Positions 25,161-36,514 of a stretch of 64,000 nucleotides of DNA are shown here, one piece after another. This DNA comes from Paragonimus westermani (taxonomy: Eukaryota > Platyhelminthes > Trematoda > Plagiorchiida > Troglotrematidae). Both the position numbers and the translations under genes were made by a program. The stretch's first letter is position 1. Each line of letters begins with the position of its first letter. The notes below the pieces were generated by a model. It searched no databases. It was not told where the DNA came from and was given only the letters and a program-made list of their open reading frames with translations. The DNA is taken from positions 1 to 64,000 of the forward strand of contig QNGE01003485.1 of NCBI GenBank assembly GCA_008508345.1, given 5' to 3'.

Positions 25161-28100
25161 AAAAGGAACAGTAAGTTGTTTAGAGCTTACAGCTAATGTA
25201 TTGGCTTGTCCGGGTTGAAGTTTGACCAGTTATTCTTAGCGCTTTTATCAATGACTCCGTGTAGGGCATGTCTAGCACACACCTAGATGCTGAACCACAG
25301 TTTTCCAAGTCAGATACCCGTAAGTCTCAAATGAAAAAACTGGCAGATCTATTCATTCCAGATGTTGACGCATTAATCACCGTTATAACAAACCTAAACG
25401 AATCTGATAAAAAATCTCTGTGTCCCATTTGTAGAATTGTTGTGTGACGTTAACAGAACGGTCTTCTCTTCGGGAGATGACAAAGAAGCAAAATAAAGAG
25501 CATATATTAGCAAACACAGCTTGACGTACGAAGTTTATCAAGGGAACACGACTTATCCTGTTCCCAGAAGTTGCCGTATTGTGCTAAATTACAAGTGTGC
25601 TCTTTGTCTGCAAGACGCACATGCCAAGGTATTAATTGTTCGAGCTTAGATACAGTGATTCCATGAGCTCGTAGGTTGTTACAGAAGGAAAAAAGATTTT
25701 TATTCGTGCGTCCCTGGCTTTGTGTTGGTCGGTCAAAAATTGTGTTGGACGGTTTATAGGTGTAGAGAAAAAGGGAATGGGACTTAACAAAAGATTCATT
25801 TAACTAACCATTTTAGCGATGAACACTGAAATAAGCTGAATCAGAATTACAATAAATCTGCGAATTTAACGATATGTGGAACTGGACTGGAATGATGGTT
25901 TGGAAACTTGTAGACCAATTTGACTTTTACGTATGTGTCTATCACGCAATGTTCCCAAACTCTCAACCGATTCAGCCGTGACCACAAAGTTGGGCAATGT
26001 GTTTCAATATGAACAGGTTCTAATTACGAAGCAGCTGTACCTGCAGAGCAACCCGTCTGTTCCATTAATAAGCTTTACCGAGACCGTTTGAACGTTCATC
26101 CTTATCTACTGGGAGATATGCCAATAGATAACTCGGAGTATGGGTATTATGTAAGAGCGAATTACGCCTCCCTGTGGTGCACGTAATTCATTGAGATTTG
26201 ACCTAATTCTGTCAATCTTTCTGGACACATAATTCTTCCAATGGCCCTTTTCTGAACACTACCAATAGGTGTCACACAGGTAAGGATAACAGATCTGTAT
26301 ATTCATTTCCATATGTAGACGGAATATGAGGACGAACACAGTGGAAAACACTTCAAGGTAGAAAGTTTCACAAATTCTTTCTAGGAGGTTCAGGGTTATA
26401 TATGCCTCTTTAGTCATGGTGCCACAGTTTGCAGACAAACTCAAACTGTATATCACTGTTTTCTAGGTTCCGTTCGTAAGCTGACACCAACAGCTTTGTG
26501 TCGCCAAGGTATGAGTCAGTACAATTTTGATGGCGAACGTGCATGACTCGATATTGGACGGAAACCATTTTCCATGGGCCATTAGTTTAAGCAGTTCAGA
26601 CCACTTTGTAAGGTTATCACATCTTTCAGGTCAACAAAAAATAACTCTCACCCTTCACCGTTATCTTGAAGTTAGGACTTGCCTCTACCATCATGGTTAA
26701 GCATCAGTGTCACTCACTGGTAGGTTGAGGTTAATTTGAATGGTGAAGGCAATGAGTTTCAAGGCAATGAAATGTCCAATAACATACAGCTGAAGGTGTA
26801 CACTTTCAACTGACTCGAGCAACCAGAAATTCAGGTTCACTAATAATGTAAACCAGCTGAAAACGTAGACCGCGGTCAGTGTACTAACTGAGATCCCCAA
26901 CTAATAATTGACATTTCAGGGCTGTTGCAAAATTGAAATCAATTTTGTGACATGAAACGGAAAATTCACAAAAATAAAAATGTATTACATAGGTTAACTC
27001 ACGAGTTCTGACGGGCGTGCTAATTCAGTTGGTGTGAGACTGTTTGGAGAACAGCAGTCATCAACAGTTTGTGTGGCTGCATTCAGTTTTGTATGTTGAA
27101 TTGACCTCAAAGTTGCACACGCGGTGCTGCGACGGGATAGAGAAGCGTAGAATTATAGTGTCTAAATTTCGTGATCACGATCAATTTGTGATCATGGTTG
27201 AACAATAACTGACTGCCAAAATTGTCTGTTTGCAGTTGTTGCATTCACGAAAAAAATGAGGACAGTAATGGTGATTTACAAGTGAACTAATTGGCGAAAG
27301 GCACGAACGGAAAAAAAGTATACCTGAACTGAGCCAATATGTTCACTGTTCTGTTGTTTCTTAGTATCAGATTGAAGTGCTCTCACTTAACGACCTAACA
27401 TATTCCTAAGGTTGTCAGCGGATCTTCCTCACTTGATGGGTATGACTTTCAGATCATCTTCTATACATAGGATAGCTAAAACGATCTCGTGTACGGCTGC
27501 GCACGGTGTATTGCCCACTGGTTGCATTCACATATCAAGAATGAGAGACATCACTCACCGGGGCCTAAATTTTTCACAAACGATTTACTTAACGCAACAT
27601 CTTCCTCTGCTACACGCTTCGAGGAAACAATGCGAGCTAGACCATTTTCGTACGTTCCGAATCATACTAGATGACAACCACATCAAGAGCAAATTTGTTC
27701 AGGATGCATTCTCACCAACGAGGTTGACGTGATCGGCAGACTCAAGACCACAGTCCACTTGAACACAATGTTCTCAGCAAAATGGGATGGAACCATTTAC
27801 ACTAGACAACATACTTCCCAAAATACGGATCGGAAGACAACGGAGTACATAGGAGACAAACAAAACTAGGCTCCACACACCATTATTATAGACCGAAAGT
27901 AAATAGGAGAACATACTGACTCGCAAATTATTCGGTCAAACCTGATATCGTTTGCCGTCCTGAAAAGCAGTGAAAGGAATCCTGGGAACCAACTGCGGTA
28001 CTATTCAGCTGTTTCTTGTCAATTAGCCGTCAATCAGTCTAGAGCCAGACCATTCTCATTTCGATCTCCAAGAGCAAATGAGAGGATGCGCAGAGAACTA

Positions 28101-28194
28101 CCGAACAGCGCTGTCCTGATATGCCTCCGGAGTAATTAAAAATCTACTAGATGACACTGTCCAAGAAGTTAGCAGGCCTCAAACTTACTACAAA
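25161..28194. other. Non-coding stretch, no gene seen
   Basis: A 106-codon plus-strand frame (27,412-27,732) lies upstream of the decayed reverse transcriptase and might belong to the same dead element, but nothing in it is recognisable. The rest is featureless. Confidence 0.4.
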
Positions 28195-28690
28195 GGTACA
28201 GTGTGGTTTCCGTGAGGTGTCTTCATGATTCACAAATCTGCGACCTGCTCATACCGATTCAGCACTAATCGCAGATGTAGTATATCCTGGTTTCTTCAAA
28301 GCTTTCTACTGAGTAGATCACTCCACTCCTCTACGAAAACTCGAAGGTTTGGTCTCGCTTTACACCTATTCAGATGACCTACTGAACATATGCTTAACGT
28401 GAGAGAGTGTGCAGTCATTGGGGAAGTTTCAAACCAAAGGCAATGTAACACAAAGATTGGTATTAAGACTTCCGTTTTTCTTTCGTTTCATTGCTGAACT
28501 ATAAAATCTTTTCGAATGAAGATGTCACTGTAGGCTGAGGAAACACAATTCTGAGGATCTATAGAGAATTCAGATAGTGTCGAAACTACAAAGCAATTCG
28601 AATTCTTCAAGCGTGTCTAAAAAGTAACTTGGGGTTTAACGCCAACAAATGCGGTTATGCAAATTCATCGATAACATTGTGCTGATTAAT
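28195..28690 (+). pseudogene. Decayed reverse transcriptase fragment
   Basis: Read in broken frames, the plus strand gives Gln-Cys-Gly-Phe-Arg (about 28,200), then Phe-Phe-Lys-Ala-Phe-Tyr-stop-Val-Asp-His-Ser-Thr-Pro-Leu-Arg-Lys-Leu-Glu-Gly (about 28,290-28,350). This corresponds to the FxKAFDSVDHxxLLxKL block of non-LTR reverse transcriptases. A Tyr-Ser-Asp-Asp follows too soon for an intact enzyme (about 28,370). Further on comes a Leu-Gln-Ala-Cys-Leu...Asn-Ala-Asn-Lys-Cys stretch (about 28,600-28,655), which fits the region after the catalytic motif. In-frame stops and deletions show it is dead. The class is most likely a LINE, though the last block would also fit an LTR-type enzyme. Confidence 0.5.
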
Positions 28691-31600
28691 TGACGAGATT
28701 AGACAGGTCATATCAGCATACAAATGAGACTCGGTGACCCAGGTGACCTACAGCAAAAGTCTGCCTAAAAAATATACAGCCATGCCTGGAACACACAAAT
28801 GACAATAAACCACCCGTGAAGAAATCATAGCAACTTTCATCGGCACTCTTTTCTATGCATCAAACTATCCACGCATCGAACTGATCTGAGTTCTTTTTCG
28901 TGAACAAATTCTTAACTCAATGAATGCGCTCAAAGACGGTTCGTAAACAGAAATCTTGAGTTTATCAGAGTCTTCTAATCAGATGGACTACCGATCTTAG
29001 AGTAATCCTCGATACACTACGAATACCTCTCAGGAAACCTAATCATCACTCACAGAGTAATCCGCATCCGAAGTTAATCACCTATACATCTCATTCCATT
29101 GAACAAGAAAGAAATCCTGGAAGATCACTCGTTGACAGCAGACTATGGAATGGGTAGAGCGGCATGTTGACGGAAGTGCTTTACGGACAAGATATGTTTA
29201 CGATGGAATACGCCGAAAAACACAATTGCTATAACTAAATCTATGTGCCTACCAGTTGTCAGAAGGCAGCACCATCTTCGGGTTTGTCTTTGCTGTTCCT
29301 AAGCAAATCTTCCGTGAAGGTTGTACTAGCGTAGGACTCACAAACGCGCCAGTTGAACGGAGCTTCCGGACGACTTTAATCGGGTGCTCTTATTTTGTTC
29401 TTCGTTATGTTTGTAGTTTTCCAAACTTATCTGAAGTTGCAGATGAACACATACTCACGAACACTTTGGTCCCATTTTGGCTAGTTATTACTGTGACAAG
29501 ATCCTCAAAAGACAGAAACACTGGCGACACAAATGTAGAAAATCCCAGTTGACGATTAGCTATGACTAACAAAACAATGTTACCAAATTGGTGGAGAGGA
29601 TACTGATTCCAAAAAGCGGGTAAGCATCTATTTTTAGACAAGTCATTAAATGTGTTTTGTTCCCAGGACAACCCACTTTTGACCGCTGTTACCCCAATCC
29701 ACCTTCCTGAACAGCATCCTACCTATTGCGTTCATACTTTTCTCGTGTTCATCACGATTGATTATACATGATGAATTGTAATTTGTTACTTCACAATTTT
29801 GGACACAGCAGGTATTTTCACGGATTTTTGCCGTGCTGTTGTATCTTGGAATCTGTTGGATTTCCGCTACACTGCTATAACGGATCGACGTGTAACTCTT
29901 CCCGATGAGTGTGAAGATTGTCAGTTTCACCCCAGAGACTAGACTGTGTTGTTTTAACCTATAGGAAAGTGTGACTTTTCTATCTGTTAAATAAATGAAA
30001 AATGGTTATACTTAATTTGCTAGCCGTCTGAGGGCATCGTAATGCACAAACAATTGATGGATCTTCAGTCTGACCGTCACCAAAAGGTTTGTGAGAATTA
30101 ACAGTCTAGGCTTGAGGCTGTTTCTTGACACACTTCAGTTTCATTGATGAGTGATTGTACACTTGCTGTTAGTCAGCATGTCTCTACTTGTGGGGCCTCT
30201 CAGCTGTGGTTACTTGTTTAGAAACGGAGCCGGTTCACAGCGGAAATCACAAACACAGTTACAATAGATCATTTTCGTCTCACAACGGGTATAACTGCTA
30301 AAACTCGATAGTAGAGAAGATTTGACTAGTCTGGACAATACTGAAACAACCGAACGACTGCACATCGATCTGTCTGTCGAAACAATCTTCTCTTGCAACC
30401 TCCAGGTAGCAAGCATTCGTTCGATACGATATCAAAGAATGGGAAGTAATATGGAAAACAACACAACAGAAAAAGCACACGAACCGAATATCGATTGATG
30501 CCAAACCAAAAAATTGTCAAAACAAATTCAAGTCGACTGGATAACTGTCGATTTCGGGGACGGCACAGTGTGGGGACATCTGCTGTCAAGACTCTGCTAA
30601 CTGTTACATCACTGGGACATTCCATTCAATCTTCCATTTTCGCTGATCGTAGCCGATGGGTGGTTGTTCGTGTGTGTGGATTAGCCATGTGGTTGAACAG
30701 CAGTTCTGAGGACATTCGGACACGGAGACACACTGGTGTGCACCTCACAAATAAGCCGACACTTATTTTGGGCTGGTAGTACGATTTGCTAATTGGATGA
30801 CACGGTTCGGGCGCCATACAGCAGGAACGAAACAAAACAGGACAGCACACAGCGTGATATGAAGAACACACAATTGCCAACTTGATACCAGAGCCGCCAA
30901 TAATTTTGGCACACGCAAAGGCGTAATCGGGACTAGTAATCGAATTGGATCGATCTGATGGCGAGTTGCACATGCGAAACAGTTATAAGACAGCAAGAAA
31001 TACACGCGTGTGAACAGTGTGATAAACGTATCGCCTGTGTGCTTGATCCTGGGAACAAGTCTTGTAGATGAGACATAACACACTAGTCCCAGTCAGAGGG
31101 TAACATGGGATTCGGTCGTGTATTGTCTGTTGGATAGACACAATTTCGTGCTGATTATGATCGTGTGGGTGCAACTGCTTATTGTTGCAAACTTCAACAT
31201 TGTAGTTAATAAGCAAGAACTCTTCTATCCGTTCTGTTAAGATGATGTTGAAAAAGGCTATCTTTCAACCAGGAAGGCTTCTAACACGAACCCAGAAATT
31301 TCTGTCCGTTTATCGGACTTAGAAGCATTGTTCATAACTAGTGGGTAAAAAAACGTTATATTTTATGTGGTGAGTTTATACTTCGGGGATGTAAGGTAAA
31401 ACGGTTTTGCACCACTCGGAACGAGGTTATTCGAAATGTGTGAGCACACAGTCTCCTTAAGACTTCTGTGTGATAATGTAGCCTATTTAGGTTGTTTCAG
31501 GGCATAACCATAATTTTTGGTACCTACCGATCGTGTTTTTGTTCAATTTATGGCATTTTTAGCATTCAGTTATTCCGTTCATCTCACTTACATGTGATCC

Positions 31601-34600
31601 AGACACCTTGTTTTCGGCTTTCATTTTCTTCATTCATACTTCAAAGCAGCTACTGATCTCAGTTTACATTGTTAGAAGACCTGTTGACTGTATACCAGCA
31701 CAGCCTATGAGTCCATATCTCATAAGAAAGTATCTGCGTCGTTGTCGATATATGCTTCTGGATAAATCAGTCCACAAACAAACGGAACACATTTTCTGTG
31801 TGTGCTATCCTACTAAGCGAGCGTAATACATAGATACTTTTGGGAAAATATGATCCGAAAATGTTACTAGAAGGTAATCATACGCTCCAAACTGTACACG
31901 ACCCATTCCGACGGCAAGTAGTAAGAAGTCAAGAGTAACTATCATTAAAGGCCACGTTAGGAGGCTGACGGTTTACGATAAACCGAGCACGATTACACTG
32001 AAAAAAGTTACTGATAATGAACATGCTTCATTTGTTCGACAGAAGTGATGGAATGTCCTGAAAGACATTGATCGAAAGTTAAACGTAGCATAAAATCTAG
32101 ATAGGGTTTTTTACTATCTGCACAGATAAAACTAGAAAATATAAATATTCTATCTATCGGATCATGAACCGGTTCAGAAACATTTAGACAGAACAAGATC
32201 TTACCTCCTAATTATCTCACATGTTTCGTTTGGCATGCAGAATTTATCTTCTGTTGTTTGTCGACTGAGATCTCTAGTAACTTTTCCTCGACCAACAAAA
32301 TTGTTCATTATACGCTATGTGTTATCGTGTCGGTCACATTACTGTAAACAATGGGCAGCCAGCAATAGATTTATTTATTTGGCGCTACTCGTTCAAAAGT
32401 CTTTTCATTTCAGGTGCATTAGTCAGTTTATCATACCAATTTACATTCACCACCAGCTTTAAAGTAGTGCTGTTCACCAAGGTTTGACAGATTTACAACT
32501 ACATGGAAAACAATACGGTTTATTGTACACATAAAAAGGAGTAACGAGTACGATCTGCGAGTTGTAGCTCTTGTGTTCAAATTCACACAGTCAACATCAA
32601 GGTGTTTGCAATTTTCTGTCAAATCATCAAACCGCAAATAAGGGCGAGGAGTCATCCTGGACACAGATGCTTTACGTATTTCACAGTGCTACTTCACTAA
32701 TTACAATGGAATAAAAAACAATCGAGCCAAACAACTATATTAACATTAGTGAGCGCCACTAGCCACTATTTCCTTTGACGTTTTCAGTCATAGAATATGC
32801 ATGTCGGCAAAACGCTAATCCAGAGAGGTAAATACTAGCTAGCGTTACTAATCTACTGGCTGCCGCTCTCAGGTCTCGCTGCCGAATCATCGGTTGAACA
32901 CTTCGTAAATTACACCAGTGAGCTAGAATCTTTTTTAAGATAGCCTAGTACAGTATACGATGATCTCACATTTTCAGTGCATCGCCTAGTCAATCACACA
33001 CGTGCATGCTAAAGTTCTGGGTAGGTAATCCTAACTGAGCGCAACAACCGGAAATCAATATTCTAACTTCCTGGTTGTTCCCTTGCTGATGCCATCCGAT
33101 GTGTGTGGTTAAACGAAAGTGTTGATCAGAAAGCACTCAACCTTCAACGTTCAGGTTTCGTTATGGCAGAATAAAACCGCTTAACTTTTAGCCCTGTAGT
33201 TATGACTCTGAAAAAGCTTCAAAGAGATTTTCGATACATAAATGCTTGGTGTTAGGACACTGTCTCAACGTTAGAAATACAAACTGTTTCCAGTTCACAT
33301 GCTCCTTAGTCGAGATACAGCACCCTAATGAATGAACCGACCAATAATCTTCAGAACTTCATTGCCTAAGCTAATACCAACGTTTTGCCACAGTCTGTGA
33401 GTAATAGTTTGGAATTTGACAGGTGCTGGACAACGAAAAACAGAACATACTACCTAACAGAATAGAAACCCTATAGAAATCACCACGCCATAAATTTCCA
33501 TTAAGGTCGTTCCCGGTAGAAATAAAATGCGACCAACAAATTAACCCGTGCGGCGCAGTTTTGTTTACGGAAGAAATTACTCGACAACCCACATGTTTTG
33601 TAGAACATATCTTCTCAAACATGTATTAGGATAGTAAACATGGATTCAATCACGTTGCACAAAGTATTCCTTTGTTGTAAGGTGAATGAACATATGTCTC
33701 TTATGACAACCCGACGAAACTTTTGGGTGGTCCATGTTTTAGGCCTTTGTGGTCAATATCCCTTCAGCAGTTTCTTTGGATTAACCTTTCCAAGGAAAAC
33801 TGATCTGGCCGACATTTAATATCTAAATCAGGAAAGAGATATTCCATGCAAGAAAACTGAAGTCCGACAAATGCACACAAAATACACCTTGGTCCGTAAT
33901 ATAACTGATTACAATATTTGAAGGTGTTGATCCTGTAGAAAGAATCATAGGTTTAGCTTGGTGGCGTTCGCGTGCTGATTATTTTCACCACCGAACGAAC
34001 ATGTGAGACGCAGTTGTAGGGTAAGGGTTATAAGTACTCAGAAGTAGGTATTCAAAAATAATATAAACTGTAGAATTTCTGTATGTCCCACCAATGGTTT
34101 GCTGGTCCTTAAGGGTGCTAGACTGCACAGTTCTACGATGTATCGCGCGTAGGGAAGCACAAGAACAAAAGTGTTGTGATAAAGCTGTTGTATAACACTC
34201 ATTCACTCAAACTAACAATCCTCCAATTGGACAGGCTTCCTACCAGTTTAGATTCCTTAGAAAGCAAATATCAGCAGTGTTCGACCTGCTAGTTTTCCAT
34301 TTTTCCAGTTTTGCAGCCTTCCCCTCTAAAGCAGGTGGTCAAGAAAGACTACTGATTGATTGAGCAATTGGAAACCCTGTTGTGATCTCCCTAGTTTCTC
34401 TCAAGCCATCGACTCTGTGGACCTAATTTATCATGACTAAGTTAGGATAGCTGACATGTTACCCGCTCCGGATAAACGCAAATAGAGGAAAGTTGAAGTA
34501 ATCCACTGTTTACTGACGCAAAATTTCTAAATACAACAGATGCAGTCGTTTTCATCTTTGCTTAGGCTAATTTTCGCGACTTAATTTCGGTTGAAAACCA

Positions 34601-34712
34601 GCTAGCAATGTGAATTTATCTCACTCTCAATGTGACGATCAGGTTTTTGTTTTCAAAACTACTAAAATTCAAGCTTGTTAAAAGAAGAACCATTGACGTG
34701 CTGCACACTCAC
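28691..34712. other. 6-kb stretch, no confirmed gene
   Basis: Possible further retroelement debris extends to about 29,100. Between about 29,250 and 31,220 overlapping frames of 75-115 codons lie on the minus strand in a slightly GC-richer segment. None shows a domain. A small minus-strand block near 29,450-29,515 has plausible splice sites but is too short to judge. The remainder is featureless. Confidence 0.4.
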
Positions 34713-34805
34713 TTTGAACAACCGGCGAGTGGATCAACGCTCACAGACAATGGCCTTTGAAGATCCGTTTGGCTTGGACCAGAGAAACTTCCGCACCCAA
34801 CCCAG

Positions 34806-35021
34806 AAAGTATTAGGCGAACTGAATGAACTTGGACGGCTTGATGCTGTCATTAAAGCTGTTTCAGACAGTTGGGATGAAACCTTGCTGGTTGAAATCAC
34901 CGGTCTTTCCGAAATACCAGATCTGGTGCGACTGCTAACAGGTGCCGCCGTCAAGGCAATAGGTGGTGGAAAGGAGGGTGATGATATTCCAAGACTTGAT
35001 CTTCGAAATTCCAGCAGCTGA
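34806..35021 (+). CDS. Probable 3'-terminal exon, unknown protein
   Basis: The frame follows a possible 3' splice site (ccgcacccaacccag ending at 34,805) in phase 0 and ends at TGA 35,019-35,021, about 71 codons. G is strongly enriched at codon position 1, as in real coding DNA. The protein reads as amphipathic helix: Glu-Leu-Asn-Glu-Leu-Gly-Arg-Leu-Asp-Ala-Val-Ile-Lys-Ala-Val, then a Leu/Val-rich helix, then a Gly/Asp-rich tail ending Asn-Ser-Ser-Ser. The upstream frame closes at 34,758-34,760. The protein is not recognised. The opposite strand of the same block (34,713-34,931) is also fully open between a good acceptor and a GTGAGT donor, as a Ser-rich symmetric exon. I prefer the plus strand on codon bias, but the strand is not settled. 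Confidence 0.4.
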   Translation, partial: KVLGELNELGRLDAVIKAVSDSWDETLLVEITGLSEIPDLVRLLTGAAVKAIGGGKEGDDIPRLDLRNSSS

Positions 35022-35151
35022 AAGAAAAATAATTAACAAATTTTGAAAAATTCAGCTATGCTATGAATATTTTCTTCGGAGGATAGTTAGGCTTTCCACT
35101 TTGTGAAAAGACTTGATGTACCGTAATGAATGTCACTAAACACTGAAACAA
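35022..35151. other. Left flank of the PLE pair
   Basis: AT-rich sequence with an AATAA-like string just after the 35,021 stop, which could serve as a poly(A) signal. It differs completely from the right flank after 37,603, so the inverted repeat stops exactly at 35,152. Confidence 0.5.
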
Positions 35152-35466
35152 CCAATAGTAGCATGTAAGATGTCTTGCGCAATGACATTTCGTTCGCATC
35201 GCATCGGCTACTTTTGCGAAATTAACATACACTTTATATAGTTGGGGAGCAAGCAGCTAGGCGAAATCAATCTAGAAATATTTGAAACAGTCTGTCAGGT
35301 GACCAAAGCGGAAGCAGCAAAATGCAACTGATTGATAATTTTGATGCAATAAAGGGGTTGTTTAAAGATACGTACATATTGAGTGGGGAAGGTCAGATAT
35401 GGTTAGAAAAATCTACAGAAAACAAACAAGAGCTGAAATAATGTGCAAAAAGTACCAGTTGCATTC

Positions 35467-36297
35467 TTACCAACATAGTGAAAGGTTAGTCACCATCTGT
35501 TTCTGAGCGCATAAAGAGGGATTCAGTTGATGTATTGCGACGGCTTCCGCAAAATTGAGAGCCTGCTTTAGCTTGGGTCTAAAGAACACTCTGAAAGCCG
35601 TTCTAGGGTCCACTGAGTGGACGGTCTGTAGAAGGTGTTTTGTAATGGCACTGACGGCACAACCGACCCCCGAATTCAAAAGCCATTTCGGTATGTGTTC
35701 GTTGATACGTGTGCCGAGGTGCCTTCTGGTTCTGCCGACGTATCTGCTTCCACAGACACAATCAAAGGTGTATACAATATTGGATTGGGCGTAAAGGGGC
35801 ACCACGTCCTTTCTAGGTGTAGTTGGAACACGGATGGTTTCATCCACGTAGACCAGTCGGACTGCGTTGTATGTGCGCTTGAGTGCTGCATCTAAACGGC
35901 GTTTGATCAGGGCTGAAACATTATCACCTTTAAAAGTAAGAGTTAGATAGGCAGGCTTGCGAGGAACAGTAATGCGTGTAACCCGCGTTGTTTGTGGAGT
36001 GGAATACTCCTCAATAAACCTTTGAGGATAACCATTTTCTATAAGAGTCTCGTGCAGTAACGTCAGTTCACTTTCTAGCTCATCATCCGTCGCAATACGT
36101 CGAACTCTGTGAAACATAGTCCTAACGAGGCCACGTTTTTGAGCAATAAGTGTGAAACTCTTGAAGTGTGGACATTGTCCTGTCCACGTGGATTTGCGGT
36201 AGACACCTCTGAAAAGTGACCTATCCCCGCGCCTTTTCAAAAGGACGTCAAAGAATGATATCCTTTTACGTTGTTCGAATTCGAGGGTAGACGTTTG
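35467..36297 (-). pseudogene. PLE RT C-terminus plus GIY-YIG endonuclease, left copy
   Basis: The frame is open from 36,297 (after a TAA) to the stop at 35,467, 276 codons; the first internal Met is at 36,240. It begins with the end of the RT domain (Ser-Phe-Phe-Asp-Val-Leu-Leu-Lys-Arg-Arg, where PLEs usually have FxDVL followed by charged residues), then Val-Tyr-Arg-Lys-Ser-Thr-Trp-Thr-Gly, the conserved PLE thumb motif. About 145 residues after the Met comes the GIY-YIG nuclease: Val-Tyr-Thr, ten residues, Tyr-Val-Gly-Arg-Thr, then Arg-x-x-x-Glu-His, with a Cys-x-Cys just before Tyr-Val-Gly as in PLE endonucleases. Family knowledge: this nuclease nicks the target to prime reverse transcription. 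The domain itself is intact, but its enzyme lacks the RT core. Confidence 0.85.
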
Positions 36298-36514
36298 TTA
36301 TGCAAACTGTTTGACAGCGAAGTTCTTTCAGCTGATTAACGTGTTCTTTAATTAACTGGCATTGCCGGCTGATAGGTGTTCGTTGGTATTGATGGGCGAG
36401 ATCAACTAGCTTAGTTTCAAACCAAACAGCAGCGTCAGTTGAACTGGCCTCCAGCGACATCAGCTGGTTATGTAGATATTCAAATTGTGTCTGCACGTTA
36501 ACCGGATGGTTCAT
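36266..36514 (-). pseudogene. PLE N-terminal RT segment, left copy
   Basis: An 82-codon frame starting Met-Asn-His-Pro-Val. Its middle reads Phe-Glu-Thr-Lys-Leu-Val-Asp-Leu-Ala-His-Gln-Tyr and then Leu-Ile-Lys-Glu-His-Val-Asn-Gln-Leu-Lys-Glu-Leu-Arg. This corresponds to the helical region just before the first RT motif of PLEs. The similarity stops about where a Lys-Pro-Asp-Lys-Gly motif should follow, and the sequence passes in another frame into the RT C-terminus, so a deletion with frameshift has removed the catalytic core. It forms the loop between the two inverted arms. The assignment rests on recalled family pattern, not alignment. Confidence 0.6.

Larger units (their letters stand above)
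35152..36514 (-). mobile_element. Penelope-like element, left copy, internally deleted
   Basis: Minus-strand PLE with its 3' end at 35,152. In 5'-to-3' order it holds an N-terminal reverse-transcriptase segment (36,514-36,266), a junction where the catalytic RT core is missing, the RT thumb region, a linker, a GIY-YIG endonuclease and a 3' UTR of about 315 bp. Bases 35,152-36,221 are identical, in reverse complement, to 36,534-37,603. Three mismatches fall in the next 20 bases inward, and similarity ends at 36,241. No clear target duplication was found. Because the RT core is absent it cannot move by itself. Confidence 0.85.

Noticed and set aside
30200..31220. Cluster of overlapping minus-strand frames up to 115 codons
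   Set aside because: No domain, inconsistent frames, no convincing splice pairs; slightly higher GC makes longer frames more likely.
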